A stretch of DNA of 14,728 bases from CBDVAK01 sp965371945 (GTDB taxonomy: Bacteria > Pseudomonadota > Gammaproteobacteria > Competibacterales > JAHEDQ01). The position numbers and the translations under genes are program-made. The stretch covers positions 1 to 14,728 of the forward strand of contig CBDVAK010000058.1 of NCBI GenBank assembly GCA_965371945.1, read 5' to 3'. A model generated the notes under the pieces. The model was not told where the DNA came from. It saw only the letters and a program-made list of their open reading frames with translations, and did not search any database. This document shows, piece by piece, positions 12,669 through 14,728 of this stretch; position 1 is the stretch's first letter; each line of letters begins with the position of its first letter.

Positions 12669-14651
12669 ATGCCGGAGCCTGACGGTCCAGCGGCCGGTAG
12701 CGGCAACCATTCCCTGAATACGCTTCCCAGACTGTTGGTTGAGCACGCCCGCGTGCGCCCGGACCGGCCCGCCATGCGTGAGAAGGATCTGGGTATCTGG
12801 CAGACTTGGAGTTGGAGTGAGATGGCCGCCGAGATCGAGTCGTTGGCCGCGGGTTTGCTGACGCTCGGGCTGCAGCGGGGTCAGAAGATCGCGGTGATCG
12901 GTGACAATCGCCCGCGGCTCTATTGGAGCATGGTTGCGGCACAAACGATTGGCGCTATTCCGGTGCCACTTTATCAGGACGCCGTCGCCCTGGAGATGGT
13001 CTACGTCCTCAACGATGCCGATATCGCAATGGCAGTGGTGGAAGATCAGGAGCAGGTGGACAAGCTTCTGGAGATTCGTGACGACTGCCCCAAGCTGCAC
13101 CACATCATCTACGACGATCCCAGAGGGCTGGGCGATTACGCCCAGCCCTACGTGCACGGCTTCGGGCGCGTGCAGGAGGCCGGGAAAGCCTATGTCGCCG
13201 AGCATCCAGGCTTTTTCGCTGAAGGTGTCGAGCGCACGCGTGGCGAGGATACTGCGATCATACTCTACACCTCGGGAACCACCGGTAACCCCAAGGGTGT
13301 GATGCTGTCGCACGACAACCTGGTGATCACAGCCCGCAACGGGGTCGAGCAGGAAGGCCTGAGCGCCGACGAGGAAGTGCTGGCCTATCTACCCATGGCC
13401 TGGGTCGGTGACAACACGTTTTCACTGGCACAGTCCTATGTGGCCGGGTTCTGTGTCAACTGCCCAGAGAGTCCCGAGACCGTGATGACCGATATGCGTG
13501 AAGTCGGTCCCACATACTATTTTGCACCCCCCAGGGTCTACGAAAACCTGCTCACCCAGGTGATGATCCGTATGGAGGATGCCAGTGCCCCCAAACGCAA
13601 GGTGTTCCAGTATTTCATGGATCATGCCCGCAAGGTGGGAACGGACATCCTGGACGGACGCCCGGTGGCAAAGGGTGCACGGTTCAAATACTGGCTCGGC
13701 AACCTGCTGGTCTACGCTCCGCTGCGCAATGTGCTGGGTTTTTCGCGTATTCGCCTGGCCTACACGGCCGGTGAGGCGATTGGCCCCGATATCTTCGACT
13801 TCTATCGTTCCCTGGGTATCAACGTCAAACAACTGTACGGACAGACCGAGGCCACGGTGTTTATCTGCGTCCAGCCCAACGGCGAGGTTCGCGCGGATAC
13901 GGTGGGATCCCCGGCGCGCGGGGTCGAGGTCAAGATCGCCGACAACGGCGAAGTGTTGTACCGTAGTGCCGGCGTGTTCCAGAGCTATTACAAGAACGAA
14001 AAATCCACTCGCGCGACCAAGACGGAAGATGGTTGGGTGCTGACCGGGGATGCGGGCTATTTCGACGACCAGGGGCATTTGCACATCATCGATCGTGCCA
14101 AGGACGTCGGTAAACTTGTTGACGGCACTTTGTTCGCCCCCAAGTTTATCGAGAACAAGTTGAAGTTCTTTCCGGAGGTCAAAGAGGCCGTCGTTTTCGG
14201 TGCGGATCGCGCGTTCGCCACCGTGTTCATCAACATTGACCTGGAGGCGGTCGGCAACTGGGCCGAGCGCAACAACCTGGCCTATACCGGTTTTGTCGAT
14301 CTGGCGGGGCGCCCCGAAGTGGCCGAATTGGTACGCAAATGCGTGGAAAAGGTCAATGAGGATCTGGCCCAGGATCCCCGGCTCGGCAATTCACAACTAC
14401 ACCGGTTTTTGGTTTTACCCAAGGAACTGGATCCGGATGATGGCGAACTGACACGCACACGCAAGGTCAGGCGCGGATTCGTGGCCGAGCGATACGAGAC
14501 GCTGATCGAGGCCATGTACGCCGGCGACAAGACGGTCGATATCGATATGGAGATCAAGTTCGAGGATGGCCGGGCCGGCCGGCTGCAGGCTGACGTGGCC
14601 ATATACGATGCCCGGACCACCGCGGTCGCCGAATACCGCAAGGCGAGTTGA
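12669..14651 (+). CDS. Long-chain-type acyl-CoA synthetase (AMP-forming)
   Basis: This enzyme activates a carboxylic acid to its acyl-CoA through an acyl-adenylate. The 660-residue protein belongs to the ANL superfamily, in the large FAA1/FadD15-like group. Core motifs are YTSGTTGNPKG (200-210, ATP-binding loop), YGQTEA (390-395), TGD (459-461), IDRAKD, and the C-terminal LTRTRKVRR with K599 as the probable adenylation lysine. After the hinge the C-terminal domain continues for about 180 residues, longer than in short ANL enzymes, which fits the long-chain type. The acid used cannot be read from the sequence; medium, long or aromatic acids are all possible. As I recall, genes of this type often precede branched-chain amino-acid-type ABC transporter genes in proteobacteria; the downstream region is outside the window. 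The start is clear from GAGGAGG four bases upstream. Confidence 0.93.
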   Translation: MPEPDGPAAGSGNHSLNTLPRLLVEHARVRPDRPAMREKDLGIWQTWSWSEMAAEIESLAAGLLTLGLQRGQKIAVIGDNRPRLYWSMVAAQTIGAIPVPLYQDAVALEMVYVLNDADIAMAVVEDQEQVDKLLEIRDDCPKLHHIIYDDPRGLGDYAQPYVHGFGRVQEAGKAYVAEHPGFFAEGVERTRGEDTAIILYTSGTTGNPKGVMLSHDNLVITARNGVEQEGLSADEEVLAYLPMAWVGDNTFSLAQSYVAGFCVNCPESPETVMTDMREVGPTYYFAPPRVYENLLTQVMIRMEDASAPKRKVFQYFMDHARKVGTDILDGRPVAKGARFKYWLGNLLVYAPLRNVLGFSRIRLAYTAGEAIGPDIFDFYRSLGINVKQLYGQTEATVFICVQPNGEVRADTVGSPARGVEVKIADNGEVLYRSAGVFQSYYKNEKSTRATKTEDGWVLTGDAGYFDDQGHLHIIDRAKDVGKLVDGTLFAPKFIENKLKFFPEVKEAVVFGADRAFATVFINIDLEAVGNWAERNNLAYTGFVDLAGRPEVAELVRKCVEKVNEDLAQDPRLGNSQLHRFLVLPKELDPDDGELTRTRKVRRGFVAERYETLIEAMYAGDKTVDIDMEIKFEDGRAGRLQADVAIYDARTTAVAEYRKAS

Positions 14652-14728
14652 GTGCGTTGGTGGCGGAGTTCGGGCGCGGTACACCGGACCGGTAACGGGA
14701 ACCACTAGGAGGCTGTCCGGGAACAGCG
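14652..14728. other. Short 3' region after the acyl-CoA ligase, with two small dyads
   Basis: The last 77 bp hold ACCGG-a-CCGGT at 14683-14693 and GCTGT-N6-ACAGC at 14712-14727, which runs to the window edge. An AGGAGG at 14707-14712 has no start codon within range before the end. No gene start is supported. Confidence 0.4.

Noticed and set aside
11945..12775. Long minus-strand open frame across the IalB gene and the intergenic region, with one hydrophobic stretch after an ATG at 12496
   Set aside because: No ribosome binding site at the ATG, no recognisable domain, and it overlaps the well-supported IalB and acyl-CoA ligase genes.
14707..14728. AGGAGG as the ribosome binding site of a next gene
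   Set aside because: No start codon within 16 bases downstream before the window ends, so spacing would be too long.

Overview
The window is a GC-rich chromosomal segment from a proteobacterium, most likely a gammaproteobacterium. Reasons: Sec and lipoprotein signals of Gram-negative type, a fused malic enzyme/phosphotransacetylase of MaeB type, an IalB-family periplasmic protein, a SPOR-domain cell-wall enzyme, and a FadD-type acyl-CoA ligase. I cannot name a genus. All assignments come from reading motifs by eye; no database search was run. I see no mobile element, CRISPR array, tRNA or rRNA.

Layout. (1) Positions 36-7647 hold five same-strand genes: a cyanophycin-synthetase-like ATP-grasp enzyme (36-1970), an overlapping small lipoprotein (1960-2691), NADP-type malic enzyme with a phosphotransacetylase-like tail (2757-5051), an overlapping plant/trypanosomatid-like 6-phosphofructokinase (5044-6387), and creatinase (6436-7647). 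(2) A minus-strand pair converges on creatinase: a Sel1-repeat secreted protein (8980-9525) followed by a coiled-coil/LysM secreted protein (7648-8841). (3) A divergent intergenic region of 337 bp with dyads and repeats leads into a D-Ala-D-Ala carboxypeptidase carrying a SPOR domain (9863-11065). (4) The minus strand then carries a short unrecognised gene (11162-11365) with a good promoter, a 263-bp hairpin-rich gap, and an IalB-family protein (11629-12174). (5) A gap of about 490 bp rich in inverted repeats precedes an acyl-CoA ligase (12669-14651), whose leader can fold into a closed stem just before a strong ribosome binding site.

Functional themes. The first block is nitrogen/carbon metabolism: a possible amino-acid polymer or peptide ligase, the malate-pyruvate branch, the upper-glycolysis commitment step, and breakdown of creatine to sarcosine and urea. 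The middle block is cell envelope: peptidoglycan binding (LysM, SPOR), carboxypeptidase, Sel1 and IalB. The last gene activates fatty or aromatic acids.

The most notable points are: the CphA-like protein keeps an apparently intact ATP-grasp module but has only a shortened Mur-ligase remnant without its P-loop; a lipoprotein of unknown role is translationally coupled to it; and the non-coding stretches at 11478-11623 and 12343-12668 contain more secondary structure than their neighbours explain.
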